A stretch of DNA of 64,000 nt from Pseudomonas paracarnis (GTDB taxonomy: Bacteria > Pseudomonadota > Gammaproteobacteria > Pseudomonadales > Pseudomonadaceae), in assembly GCF_904063055.1 (NCBI RefSeq), contig NZ_CAJFCN010000007.1, positions 1 to 64,000 of the forward strand, given 5' to 3'. The notes beneath the pieces were generated by a model. It did not search any database. It had not been told where the DNA came from and was given only the letters and a program-made list of their open reading frames with translations. Shown here in pieces: positions 30,381-38,750 of this stretch. The translations under genes were made by a program, and so were the position numbers. How positions within the stretch are numbered: position 1 is the stretch's first letter; each line of letters opens with the position of its first letter.

Positions 30381-30410
30381 AGCCCGGCAGCTAGTGCGCT
30401 GCCGGGTTGA
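30381..30410 (+). terminator. Hairpin after rpmJ, probable spc-operon attenuator
   Basis: AGCCCGGCAGC pairs with GCTGCCGGGTT around TAGTGC, followed by the T-rich GATTATTTG. The T-run is poor, so partial termination before the alpha operon is likely. Confidence 0.6.
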
Positions 30411-30494
30411 TTATTTGTTATTACAGCGATATTATCTCGCGCCCTATTTCTTGGCTTCCGGGGCGTAGGTAGCTGTCAATTGGAGTCCCACTGA

Positions 30495-30851
30495 ATGGCC
30501 CGTATTGCAGGCGTTAACATTCCAGATAACAAGCACACTGTTATCTCGCTGACCTACATCTATGGTGTTGGTCGCACTACTGCGCAGAAAATTTGCGCAG
30601 TTGCTGGGGTAAACCCAGCCGCTAAGATCAAGGATCTGAGCGACGAGCAGATTGAACAGCTGCGTGGCGAAGTGGCGAAGTTCACCACTGAAGGTGACCT
30701 GCGTCGCGAAATCAACATGAAAATCAAGCGTTTGATGGACCTCGGTTGCTATCGCGGTCTGCGTCATCGTCGTGGTCTTCCAGTACGCGGTCAGCGTACC
30801 AAGACTAACGCGCGTACCCGTAAAGGTCCGCGTAAGCCGATCCGCAAGTAA
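30495..30851 (+). CDS. rpsM: 30S ribosomal protein S13
   Basis: S13 forms subunit bridges and contacts P-site tRNA with its basic tail. The 118-residue protein has the N-terminal ARIAGVNIPDNKHTVISLTYIYG and the C-terminal RGLPVRGQRTKTNARTRKGPRK. It opens the alpha operon; in E. coli the leader just upstream is the S4-responsive pseudoknot. The 129-bp gap here could hold an equivalent, which I cannot fold reliably. Confidence 0.98.
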   Translation: MARIAGVNIPDNKHTVISLTYIYGVGRTTAQKICAVAGVNPAAKIKDLSDEQIEQLRGEVAKFTTEGDLRREINMKIKRLMDLGCYRGLRHRRGLPVRGQRTKTNARTRKGPRKPIRK

Positions 30852-30881
30852 TCGCCCCAGCGAATCGACAGGAAAATTATC

Positions 30882-31271
30882 ATGGCAAAACCTGCTGCTC
30901 GTCCTCGTAAAAAAGTTAAAAAGACAGTGGTTGATGGCATCGCCCACATCCATGCATCTTTTAACAACACAATCGTGACCATCACCGACCGTCAAGGTAA
31001 CGCGCTTTCTTGGGCTACCTCCGGTGGTTCGGGTTTCCGCGGTTCCCGCAAGTCCACCCCGTTTGCTGCTCAAGTAGCTGCTGAACGTGCTGGTCAAGCT
31101 GCGCTGGAATACGGCCTGAAAAACCTCGACGTTAACGTCAAGGGTCCAGGTCCAGGTCGTGAGTCTGCTGTCCGTGCTTTGAACGGCTGTGGCTATAAGA
31201 TCGCCAGCATCACCGACGTGACGCCAATCCCGCACAACGGGTGCCGTCCGCCGAAGAAGCGCCGCGTGTAA
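30882..31271 (+). CDS. rpsK: 30S ribosomal protein S11
   Basis: S11 lies on the 30S platform near the mRNA 5' side. The 129-residue product has the conserved GIAHIHASFNNTIVTITDRQGN and the ending TPIPHNGCRPPKKRRV. Confidence 0.98.
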   Translation: MAKPAARPRKKVKKTVVDGIAHIHASFNNTIVTITDRQGNALSWATSGGSGFRGSRKSTPFAAQVAAERAGQAALEYGLKNLDVNVKGPGPGRESAVRALNGCGYKIASITDVTPIPHNGCRPPKKRRV

Positions 31272-31289
31272 TCCAGGAGATTGTAAAGA

Positions 31290-31910
31290 ATGGCTCGTTA
31301 CATTGGTCCAAAATGCAAACTCGCTCGTCGCGAAGGCACCGATCTCTTCCTGAAGAGCGGCGTGCGCGCGATCGAATCGAAGTGCAACATTGAAGCAGCA
31401 CCTGGTATCCACGGCCAACGCCGCGGTCGCCAGTCCGACTACGGCACCCAACTGCGTGAAAAGCAGAAGGTCCGTCGTATCTACGGCGTTCTCGAGCGTC
31501 AGTTCAGCGGCTACTACAAAGAAGCTGCTGGCAAGAAAGGTGCAACCGGTGAAAACCTGCTGCAACTGCTCGAATGCCGTCTGGACAACGTTGTATACCG
31601 TATGGGCTTCGGTTCGACTCGTGCCGAATCCCGTCAGCTGGTATCGCACAAGTCGATCAGCGTTAACGGTCAGACCGTAAACGTTCCGTCCTACCAGGTT
31701 CGTGCTGGTGACGTGGTCGCAGTTCGCGAGAAAGCAAAAAACCAACTTCGCATTGTCCAAGCTCTCGATCTGTGTGCCCAACGTGGCCGCGTAGAATGGG
31801 TAGAAGTAGACACTGAGAAGAAGTCGGGCGTTTTCAAGAACGTTCCTGCTCGCAGTGATCTGTCCGCCGACATCAACGAAAGCCTGATTGTCGAGCTCTA
31901 CTCCAAGTAA
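31290..31910 (+). CDS. rpsD: 30S ribosomal protein S4, zinc-free form
   Basis: S4 nucleates 30S assembly and in E. coli represses the alpha operon. The 206-residue product has the S4 RNA-binding domain (GSTRAESRQLVSHKSISVNGQ). Only two cysteines occur near the N terminus, without the four-cysteine zinc knuckle seen in some bacteria. Confidence 0.98.
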   Translation: MARYIGPKCKLARREGTDLFLKSGVRAIESKCNIEAAPGIHGQRRGRQSDYGTQLREKQKVRRIYGVLERQFSGYYKEAAGKKGATGENLLQLLECRLDNVVYRMGFGSTRAESRQLVSHKSISVNGQTVNVPSYQVRAGDVVAVREKAKNQLRIVQALDLCAQRGRVEWVEVDTEKKSGVFKNVPARSDLSADINESLIVELYSK

Positions 31911-31932
31911 GGGCTAGAAAATAGGTGCATCC

Positions 31933-32934
31933 ATGCAGATTTCGGTAAATGAGTTCCTGACACCCCGCCACATTGATGTGCAGGTTGTCAGTCCAACCCG
32001 CGCCAAAATTACTCTCGAGCCTCTCGAGCGTGGTTTTGGCCACACCCTGGGCAACGCGCTGCGCCGCATCCTGTTGTCCTCAATGCCCGGCTGTGCAGTA
32101 GTCGAGGCCGAGATTGACGGTGTGCTCCACGAGTACAGCGCCATCGAAGGTGTACAGGAAGACGTAATTGAAATCCTGTTGAACCTTAAAGGTCTGGCTA
32201 TCAAGCTGCACGGCCGTGACGAAGTTACGCTGACCTTGTCGAAGAAGGGTTCGGGGGTGGTTACCGCTGCCGATATTCAGCTGGATCATGATGTCGAGAT
32301 CGTTAACCCCGATCACGTAATCGCTAACCTGGCGTCTAACGGCGCCCTGAACATGAAGCTCACTGTAGCTCGTGGTCGTGGTTATGAACCGGCCGACTCG
32401 CGTCAGAGCGATGAAGACGAAAGCCGCAGCATTGGTCGCTTGCAGCTTGACTCTTCGTTCAGCCCGGTTCGCCGTATCGCATACGTGGTGGAAAACGCCC
32501 GTGTCGAGCAGCGTACTAACCTGGACAAGCTGGTTATTGATCTGGAAACCAACGGTACCCTGGATCCTGAAGAGGCTATCCGCCGCGCTGCAACCATTCT
32601 GCAACAGCAGTTGGCTGCGTTCGTCGACCTCAAAGGTGACAGCGAACCAGTGGTAATCGAGCAGGAAGACGAGATCGATCCGATCCTGCTTCGCCCGGTT
32701 GACGATCTGGAACTGACTGTACGTTCGGCTAACTGCCTTAAGGCGGAAAACATTTACTACATCGGTGACCTGATCCAGCGCACCGAAGTAGAACTGTTGA
32801 AGACTCCGAACCTGGGCAAGAAATCCTTGACTGAAATCAAGGACGTTCTGGCCTCCCGCGGTCTGTCCCTCGGCATGCGCCTCGACAACTGGCCGCCTGC
32901 AAGTCTTAAGAAGGACGACAAGGCGACTGCCTGA
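31933..32934 (+). CDS. rpoA: DNA-directed RNA polymerase subunit alpha
   Basis: Alpha dimerises to scaffold RNA polymerase and its C-terminal domain binds UP elements and activators. The 333-residue protein has the N-terminal domain (GFGHTLGNALRRILLSSMPG) and, after an acidic linker, the C-terminal domain (RSANCLKAENIYYIGDL, then TPNLGKKSLTEIKDVL) with the DNA-contact arginine and NxK residues. Confidence 0.99.
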   Translation: MQISVNEFLTPRHIDVQVVSPTRAKITLEPLERGFGHTLGNALRRILLSSMPGCAVVEAEIDGVLHEYSAIEGVQEDVIEILLNLKGLAIKLHGRDEVTLTLSKKGSGVVTAADIQLDHDVEIVNPDHVIANLASNGALNMKLTVARGRGYEPADSRQSDEDESRSIGRLQLDSSFSPVRRIAYVVENARVEQRTNLDKLVIDLETNGTLDPEEAIRRAATILQQQLAAFVDLKGDSEPVVIEQEDEIDPILLRPVDDLELTVRSANCLKAENIYYIGDLIQRTEVELLKTPNLGKKSLTEIKDVLASRGLSLGMRLDNWPPASLKKDDKATA

Positions 32935-32975
32935 TCGTCGTAATCACCGAACGTGAGTTTGGTAAGGAATGAACC

Positions 32976-33362
32976 ATGCGTCATCGTAAAAGTGGTCGTC
33001 ACCTGAGCCGTACCAGCTCGCACCGCAAGGCCATGTTCCAAAACATGGCGGTGTCGCTGTTCGAGCACGAGCTGATCAAAACTACACTGCCGAAAGCTAA
33101 AGAACTGCGTCGCGTTGCTGAGCCGCTGATTACTTTGGCCAAGACAGACAGCCTGGCTAACCGCCGTCTGGCTTTCGACCGTACTCGTTCGAAAGCTATC
33201 GTTGGTAAGCTCTTCAACGACCTGGGCAAGCGTTACGCTACCCGTGAGGGTGGCTACCTGCGCATCCTCAAGTGCGGTTTCCGCGCTGGCGACAACGCGC
33301 CTATGGCGTACGTCGAGTTGGTTGATCGTGCTACTGCCGGCGAAGCTGTAAGCGCCGAGTAA
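32976..33362 (+). CDS. rplQ: 50S ribosomal protein L17
   Basis: L17 is a tunnel-exit-side 50S protein. The 128-residue product has the conserved [20 protein letters not shown] start. It closes the 30-kb run of ribosomal and polymerase genes and is followed by a strong terminator. Confidence 0.98.
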
Positions 33363-33380
33363 GACGACAAGCTGCAACGA

Positions 33381-33408
33381 AAAACCGGGCCTAGTGCCCG
33401 GTTTTTTG
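33381..33408 (+). terminator. Intrinsic terminator of the alpha operon
   Basis: AAAACCGGGC and GCCCGGTTTT form the stem around CTAGT and end in six T residues, 18 bases after rplQ. Confidence 0.93.
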
Positions 33409-33599
33409 TGCGCGTAACAAAAGCGCAACTTATACAAGCTTCCATAGGCCGGGCGCTGCACTATAGCGAACGGAGTGTTGTTAGTTATTCTCTATCGATG
33501 CCTGCAATTTAATGAATTTGTAGGCGTGGTGTTGATGATCAATACTCCCTCCAAGCCGATTAGCCGGCAGTTCCAAGTCCGACCTGAGGAAGATTGAGC

Positions 33600-35048
33600 A
33601 TGAGCCAGAATAAAGTCCTTACCACCGCCAGCGGTGCTCCCGTTGCGGATAACCAGAACTCCCGTTCCGCGGGCCCTCGTGGTCCGTTGTTACTCGACGA
33701 TTTCCACCTGATCGAGAAGCTCGCTCACTTCAACCGTGAAAACATCCCTGAGCGTCGCGTGCACGCCAAAGGATCGGGCGCCTACGGTACGTTCACAGTC
33801 ACCCGTGACATCACCCAGTACACCAGCGCCAAGCTGTTCGAATCTGTTGGCAAGCAAACGCCGACATTCCTGCGATTCTCCACTGTAGGCGGTGAGCGCG
33901 GTTCTGCTGACACTGAACGTGATCCACGTGGCTTTGCCCTGAAGTTCTATACCGAAGAGGGTAACTGGGACATCGTGGGTAACAACACTCCCGTGTTCTT
34001 TATTCGTGATCCGCTGAAATTCCCGGATTTTATCCACACCCAGAAACGCCTGCCGCAGAGCAACCTGAAAAGCGCGCAGATGATGTGGGACTTCTGGTCG
34101 CACTCACCAGAGGCGCTGCATCAGGTCACCATTCTGTTTTCGGACCGTGGCATCCCGGACGGCTATCGCCACATGCATGGTTTCGGCAGCCACACTTACA
34201 GTCTGATCAATGCCCAGGGTGAGCGTCATTGGGTGAAGTGGCACTACAAGACTAAGCAAGGCATCAAGAACCTAGCGCCGGCCGAGGCCGCCCGCTTGGC
34301 GGGAACCGATCCTGATTACGCCCAGCGTGATCTGTTTGGTGCAATCGAGCGCGGTGACTTCCCCAAGTGGCGCGTGTGCATCCAGATCATGACCGAGGCA
34401 CAGGCGAACGCCCATTACGAGAACCCGTTTGACGTGACCAAGACCTGGTCGCAAAAAGAATTCCCGTTGATTGAAGTGGGTGAGTTGGAGCTCAATCGTA
34501 ATCCGCAGAACTACTTCGCCGAAGTCGAGCAGGCCGCATTTGGCCCAAGCAACATGGTCCCAGGCGTTGGCCTGTCGCCGGACCGTATGCTGCAAGGTCG
34601 GGTTTTTGCCTACGCCGATGCGCACCGCTACCGTGTGGGCACCAACCACCAGCAACTGCCGGTGAACGCACCACGTAGCCCGGTTAACAGCTACCAGCGT
34701 GACGGCTCCATGGCTTTCGGTAGTAACGGCGGTGCGGCTCCGAACTACGAGCCAAACAGCTATGTAGACGCACCGAAACAAGCCCCGCAGTATGCAGAGC
34801 CAGCATTGACCCTGAGCGGCGCGGCTGATCGCTACGATCATCGCGAAGATACGGACTACTACAGCCACGCCGGTGCGCTGTTCCGTCTGATGAATGATGA
34901 GCAGAAAGCCCTGCTCACCAATAACATCGCCGGTGCTATGGGTGGCGTTTCCAGCGATGTGGTCCAGCGTCAACTGCAGCACTTCTATAAGGCCGACCCG
35001 GCTTATGGAGAAGCAATCGCAAAGGCACTGGGTGTATCGCTTAACTGA
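33600..35048 (+). CDS. katA: Monofunctional haem catalase KatA
   Basis: KatA dismutates hydrogen peroxide in the cytoplasm and is the main catalase of pseudomonads. The 482-residue length fits small-subunit clade-3 catalases. Catalytic His55 (RRVHAKGSGAYG) and Asn128 (DIVGNNTP), the RFSTVGGERGSADTERDPRGFA signature and the proximal haem tyrosine in RVFAYADAHRYR are all present. The ATG at 33600 lies seven bases after GAGGAAG; a TTG six bases earlier is too close to it. The katA-bfr-uvrA-MFS-ssb order matches P. aeruginosa. Confidence 0.97.
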   Translation: MSQNKVLTTASGAPVADNQNSRSAGPRGPLLLDDFHLIEKLAHFNRENIPERRVHAKGSGAYGTFTVTRDITQYTSAKLFESVGKQTPTFLRFSTVGGERGSADTERDPRGFALKFYTEEGNWDIVGNNTPVFFIRDPLKFPDFIHTQKRLPQSNLKSAQMMWDFWSHSPEALHQVTILFSDRGIPDGYRHMHGFGSHTYSLINAQGERHWVKWHYKTKQGIKNLAPAEAARLAGTDPDYAQRDLFGAIERGDFPKWRVCIQIMTEAQANAHYENPFDVTKTWSQKEFPLIEVGELELNRNPQNYFAEVEQAAFGPSNMVPGVGLSPDRMLQGRVFAYADAHRYRVGTNHQQLPVNAPRSPVNSYQRDGSMAFGSNGGAAPNYEPNSYVDAPKQAPQYAEPALTLSGAADRYDHREDTDYYSHAGALFRLMNDEQKALLTNNIAGAMGGVSSDVVQRQLQHFYKADPAYGEAIAKALGVSLN

Positions 35049-35065
35049 CTCTAAACGATAAGCAG

Positions 35066-35090
35066 AACCGCCCTCATTTGGGCGGTTTTT
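35066..35090 (+). terminator. Intrinsic terminator of katA
   Basis: AACCGCCC and GGGCGGTT pair around TCATTT and run into five T residues shortly after the katA stop, so bfr has its own promoter. Confidence 0.88.
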
Positions 35091-35203
35091 GCGTTATTTC
35101 AGCTACTTTTCTCCGGAAATCTTCACTTTTCTGCCGTTTGTCCCGTGACCTTCAAGTCAGCATGGTTCAAACTACAGTCTTTCAAGCAGGGAGATGTAGG
35201 GCG

Positions 35204-35668
35204 ATGCAAGGTCACCCCGACGTAATCGATTACCTCAACACGTTGCTGACGGGCGAACTGGCAGCTCGTGACCAATATTTCATCCATTCGCGTATGTACG
35301 AAGACTGGGGCTTTACCGAGCTCTACGAGCGTATCAACCACGAAATGGAAGAAGAGGCACAGCACGCTGATGCCCTGATGCGCCGCATTCTGATGCTCGA
35401 AGGCACGCCGCGTATGCGTCCTGATGATCTGGACGTGGGTACCACAGTGCCTGACATGCTCGCTGCCGATCTTCGCCTTGAGTACAAGGTCCGTGCTGCA
35501 CTCTGCAAGGGCATCGAGCTTTGTGAGCAGCACAACGACTATGTCACCCGGGAAATACTGCGAGTGCAGTTGAATGACACCGAAGAAGATCACACCTACT
35601 GGCTGGAAAAGCAGTTGGGCCTGATCAAGCTGATCGGCCTGGAGAATTACCTGCAATCGCAGTTCTGA
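35204..35668 (+). CDS. bfrA: Bacterioferritin-family iron storage protein lacking the haem methionine
   Basis: Bacterioferritins form 24-subunit iron-storage shells. The 154-residue protein aligns without gaps at the N terminus to E. coli Bfr: ferroxidase ligands Glu18, Glu51 and His54 are present, as is the later E..H pair (DTEEDH). Position 52, the haem-ligating methionine of true bacterioferritins, is alanine (EEEAQHAD), so this should be a haem-free FtnA-type subunit like the katA-linked protein of P. aeruginosa. The ATG at 35204 gives the family start MQGHPDVIDYL; the longer open frame upstream has no conservation. Confidence 0.93.
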   Translation: MQGHPDVIDYLNTLLTGELAARDQYFIHSRMYEDWGFTELYERINHEMEEEAQHADALMRRILMLEGTPRMRPDDLDVGTTVPDMLAADLRLEYKVRAALCKGIELCEQHNDYVTREILRVQLNDTEEDHTYWLEKQLGLIKLIGLENYLQSQF

Positions 35669-35680
35669 TTCCCGGCTATA

Positions 35681-35722
35681 AAAAAAAGCCCCTGTCACCG
35701 CAAAGTGGCAGGGGCTTTTTAT
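35681..35722. terminator. Bidirectional terminator between bfrA and uvrA
   Basis: AAAAGCCCCTGTCAC and GTGGCAGGGGCTTTT form a 15-bp stem with A- and T-tracts on both sides, so it can end both convergent genes. Confidence 0.92.
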
Positions 35723-35737
35723 TGGACGATGAAAAGA

Positions 35738-38572
35738 TCAGGCCCGATCGCGTTCCAGCAATGGTTTCAGGTAGTAACCGGTGTGCGACTGCGGCATTTC
35801 GGAAACCTGCTCTGGCGTGCCCACTGCGATGATCTGGCCACCCTTCGAACCACCTTCCGGCCCCAGGTCTACCAACCAGTCGGCCGTCTTGATCACATCA
35901 AGGTTGTGCTCAATCACCACCACGGTATTGCCGTGGTCCCGCAAGCGGTGAAGTACGTCCAGCAACTGCTGAATATCCGCGAAGTGCAGGCCAGTGGTCG
36001 GCTCATCGAGGATGTACAAGGTTTTGCCGGTATCACGCTTGGACAGCTCGCGAGACAGCTTGACCCGCTGCGCTTCACCGCCCGACAGCGTGGTCGCTGA
36101 TTGCCCCAGCTTGATGTACGACAGGCCTACATCCATCAGCGTCTGCAGCTTGCGCGCCAACGCCGGCACGGCGTCGAAGAACTCGCGAGCTTCCTCGATT
36201 GTCATCTCCAGGGTTTCATGGATGCTCTTGCCCTTGTACTTGATCTCCAGGGTCTCGCGGTTGTAGCGCTTGCTCTTGCACACATCGCACGGCACGTAGA
36301 TGTCGGGCAGGAAGTGCATCTCCACCTTGATCAGGCCGTCGCCCTGGCAGGCTTCGCAGCGCCCACCCTTGACGTTGAACGAGAACCGGCCCGGCCCATA
36401 ACCCCGTGAGCGCGACTCGGGTACGCCAGCGAACAGCTCGCGGATAGGCGTAAACAGCCCGGTGTAGGTGGCTGGGTTGGAACGCGGTGTGCGTCCAATC
36501 GGGCTCTGGTCGATGTCGACGACCTTGTCCAGATGCTCCAGGCCTTTGATGCTGTCGTGGGCCGCAGCTTCCAGAGTGGTCGCGCCGTTCAGGGCGGTGG
36601 CACTCAGTGGGAACAAGGTGTTGTTGATCAGCGTCGACTTGCCCGAACCGGAAACACCGGTCACGCAGGTCAGCAGGCCCAGCGGAATCTCCAGGTCGAC
36701 ATTGCGCAGGTTGTTCCCGCGCGCGCCCTTGAGGTGCAGAGCCATCTTTTTGTTGCGCGGCGTACGCTTGGCGGGCACTTCGATCTTCACCCGGCCAGAC
36801 AGGTACTTGCCGGTCAACGAGTCCGGATGTGCCATCACTTCGGCAGGCGTGCCCTCGGCAACGATATGGCCACCATGCACACCCGCGCCCGGGCCGATAT
36901 CGACCACGTAGTCCGCCAGGCGGATAGCGTCTTCATCATGCTCGACCACGATCACGGTATTGCCGATATCGCGCAGGTGTTTCAGCGTGCCCAGCAGGCG
37001 GTCGTTATCCCGTTGGTGCAAGCCAATCGACGGCTCATCGAGGATATACAGCACGCCCACAAGGCCCGCGCCAATCTGGCTGGCCAGGCGGATTCGCTGT
37101 GCTTCACCGCCCGACAAGGTATCGGCGCTACGGTCCAGCGACAGGTAATCCAGGCCAACGTTGACCAGGAACTGCAGACGCTCGCGAATTTCCTTGAGGA
37201 TCTTGTCGGCAATTTCCCCGCGTCGCCCGGTGAGCTTGAGTACGCCAAAGTATTCACACGCATCGCCGATTGGCAGGTTGGTCACTGCTGGCAGGGTCTT
37301 TTCGCCTACCCACACGTGACGTGCCTCACGACGCAGGCGGGTGCCACGGCAATCCGGGCAAGGCTGAGTACTGAGGAATTTTGCCAGTTCTTCACGCACG
37401 CTTGCCGATTCGGTCTCGCGGTAGCGACGCTCCAGGTTCGGCACGATGCCTTCGAACGGGTGCGAGCGCTTGACGATGTCGCCACGGTCGTTCAGGTACT
37501 TGAAGTCGACATTCTGCGAACCGCTGCCATGCAGAATGACCTTCTGCTGGTCTGCCGGCAGCTGGTTGAACGGCACTTCCAGGCTGAACTTGTAGTGCGA
37601 GGCCAATGATCCGAGCATCTGGAAATAGTAGACGTTACGCCTGTCCCATCCGCGTATCGCCCCCTCGGCCAGGGTCAGGTCACCATTGACCAGGCGCTTG
37701 ATATCGAAAAACTGCTTCACACCCAGGCCGTCGCAAGTCGGGCAGGCGCCGGCCGGGTTGTTGAAGGAAAACAGCTTGGGTTCCAGCTCACTGATGGCAT
37801 GGCCACAGATCGGGCAGGCGAAGCGCGCGGAGAAGATGATCTCTTCGCCCGGCTCGTCATCCATCGGCGCTACGAGGGCAATGCCATCGGCCAGCTTCAG
37901 CGCGGTTTCGAACGATTCCGCCAAACGCTGCTGCAAGTCGGCGCGCACCTTGAATCGGTCGACCACCACGTCAATGGAGTGCTTTTTCTGCTTGTCCAGC
38001 TTCGGCGCTTCGTCCAGCTCATAGAGCTTGCCGTTGATGCGCGCCCGCACGAAGCCCTGGGCACGCAGTTCTTCGAAGACCGACAGGTGTTCACCCTTGC
38101 GCTCGCGAATGACGGGCGCCAGCAGCATCAGCTTGGCGCCCTCTGGCTGGGCCAGTACCAGGTCGACCATCTGGCTGACGGTCTGGGCTTCCAGGGGAAT
38201 ATCGTGGTCCGGGCAGCGCGGAATGCCCACGCGCGCATACAGCAGGCGCAGATAGTCGTAGATTTCGGTAATGGTACCCACGGTGGAGCGCGGGTTGTGG
38301 GACGTGGATTTCTGCTCGATGGAAATAGCCGGCGACAGGCCTTCAATGGTGTCGACATCGGGCTTTTCCATCATCGACAGGAACTGCCGGGCGTAGGCCG
38401 ACAGGGATTCCACATAGCGACGCTGACCTTCGGCATACAGCGTGTCGAACGCCAGGGACGATTTGCCGGAGCCGGACAAGCCGGTGATGACGATCAGTTT
38501 GTCCCGGGGCAGGGTCAGGTCGATGTTCTTCAGGTTGTGGGTTCTAGCCCCACGAATCAGGATCTTGTCCAA
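35738..38572 (-). CDS. uvrA: Excinuclease ABC subunit UvrA
   Basis: UvrA recognises bulky DNA lesions and loads UvrB in nucleotide excision repair. The 944-residue protein has two ABC ATPase modules, Walker A GLSGSGKSSLAFDT near residue 31 and GVSGSGKSTLINNTL in the second half, two LSGGEAQR signatures, and CxxC zinc modules (CPICGH...CPTC and CEACQG...CDVC). The chosen start is TTG at 38572, giving LDKILIRGARTHNLKN, because an in-frame extension upstream has no family similarity and spans the promoter region. A LexA-like box lies 51-66 bp upstream. Confidence 0.97.
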   Translation of the reverse strand: MDKILIRGARTHNLKNIDLTLPRDKLIVITGLSGSGKSSLAFDTLYAEGQRRYVESLSAYARQFLSMMEKPDVDTIEGLSPAISIEQKSTSHNPRSTVGTITEIYDYLRLLYARVGIPRCPDHDIPLEAQTVSQMVDLVLAQPEGAKLMLLAPVIRERKGEHLSVFEELRAQGFVRARINGKLYELDEAPKLDKQKKHSIDVVVDRFKVRADLQQRLAESFETALKLADGIALVAPMDDEPGEEIIFSARFACPICGHAISELEPKLFSFNNPAGACPTCDGLGVKQFFDIKRLVNGDLTLAEGAIRGWDRRNVYYFQMLGSLASHYKFSLEVPFNQLPADQQKVILHGSGSQNVDFKYLNDRGDIVKRSHPFEGIVPNLERRYRETESASVREELAKFLSTQPCPDCRGTRLRREARHVWVGEKTLPAVTNLPIGDACEYFGVLKLTGRRGEIADKILKEIRERLQFLVNVGLDYLSLDRSADTLSGGEAQRIRLASQIGAGLVGVLYILDEPSIGLHQRDNDRLLGTLKHLRDIGNTVIVVEHDEDAIRLADYVVDIGPGAGVHGGHIVAEGTPAEVMAHPDSLTGKYLSGRVKIEVPAKRTPRNKKMALHLKGARGNNLRNVDLEIPLGLLTCVTGVSGSGKSTLINNTLFPLSATALNGATTLEAAAHDSIKGLEHLDKVVDIDQSPIGRTPRSNPATYTGLFTPIRELFAGVPESRSRGYGPGRFSFNVKGGRCEACQGDGLIKVEMHFLPDIYVPCDVCKSKRYNRETLEIKYKGKSIHETLEMTIEEAREFFDAVPALARKLQTLMDVGLSYIKLGQSATTLSGGEAQRVKLSRELSKRDTGKTLYILDEPTTGLHFADIQQLLDVLHRLRDHGNTVVVIEHNLDVIKTADWLVDLGPEGGSKGGQIIAVGTPEQVSEMPQSHTGYYLKPLLERDRA

Positions 38573-38622
38573 GATGGCCTCGCACGGCGGGCGTAAATGA
38601 TACCGGAGTATACGGCTAAAGA

Positions 38623-38644
38623 CTGGATGAATATACACTGTCAA
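38623..38644 (-). promoter_or_regulatory. Putative LexA operator and -35 element of uvrA
   Basis: Read on the minus strand, 38638-38623 is GTGTATATTCATCCAG, one base from CTG-N10-CAG at the outer triplets with the expected AT-rich core. A TTGACA hexamer (38644-38639 on the minus strand) abuts it. uvrA is a LexA target in many gammaproteobacteria. Confidence 0.6.
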
Positions 38645-38750
38645 AATGCCGCTTGCAGCCTTACATGAAAGCTGCGCGGCAAAGCGCCGCATATACCCTC
38701 TCAATCGATGGGACTGGTAGAATCGCCGCCGGTTCACACGAGGTTTTTCC

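Noticed and set aside
33532..33542. TTGATGATCAA upstream of katA as an Anr/FNR box
   Set aside because: The half-sites are separated by one base instead of four.
33409..33599. An OxyR site upstream of katA
   Set aside because: ATAG and CTAT elements occur at 33444, 33461-33466 and 33492, but spacing does not fit ATAG-N7-CTAT-N7-ATAG-N7-CTAT.
36533..37609. A 358-codon plus-strand frame inside uvrA
   Set aside because: It overlaps conserved uvrA codons and has a composition typical of an antisense shadow.
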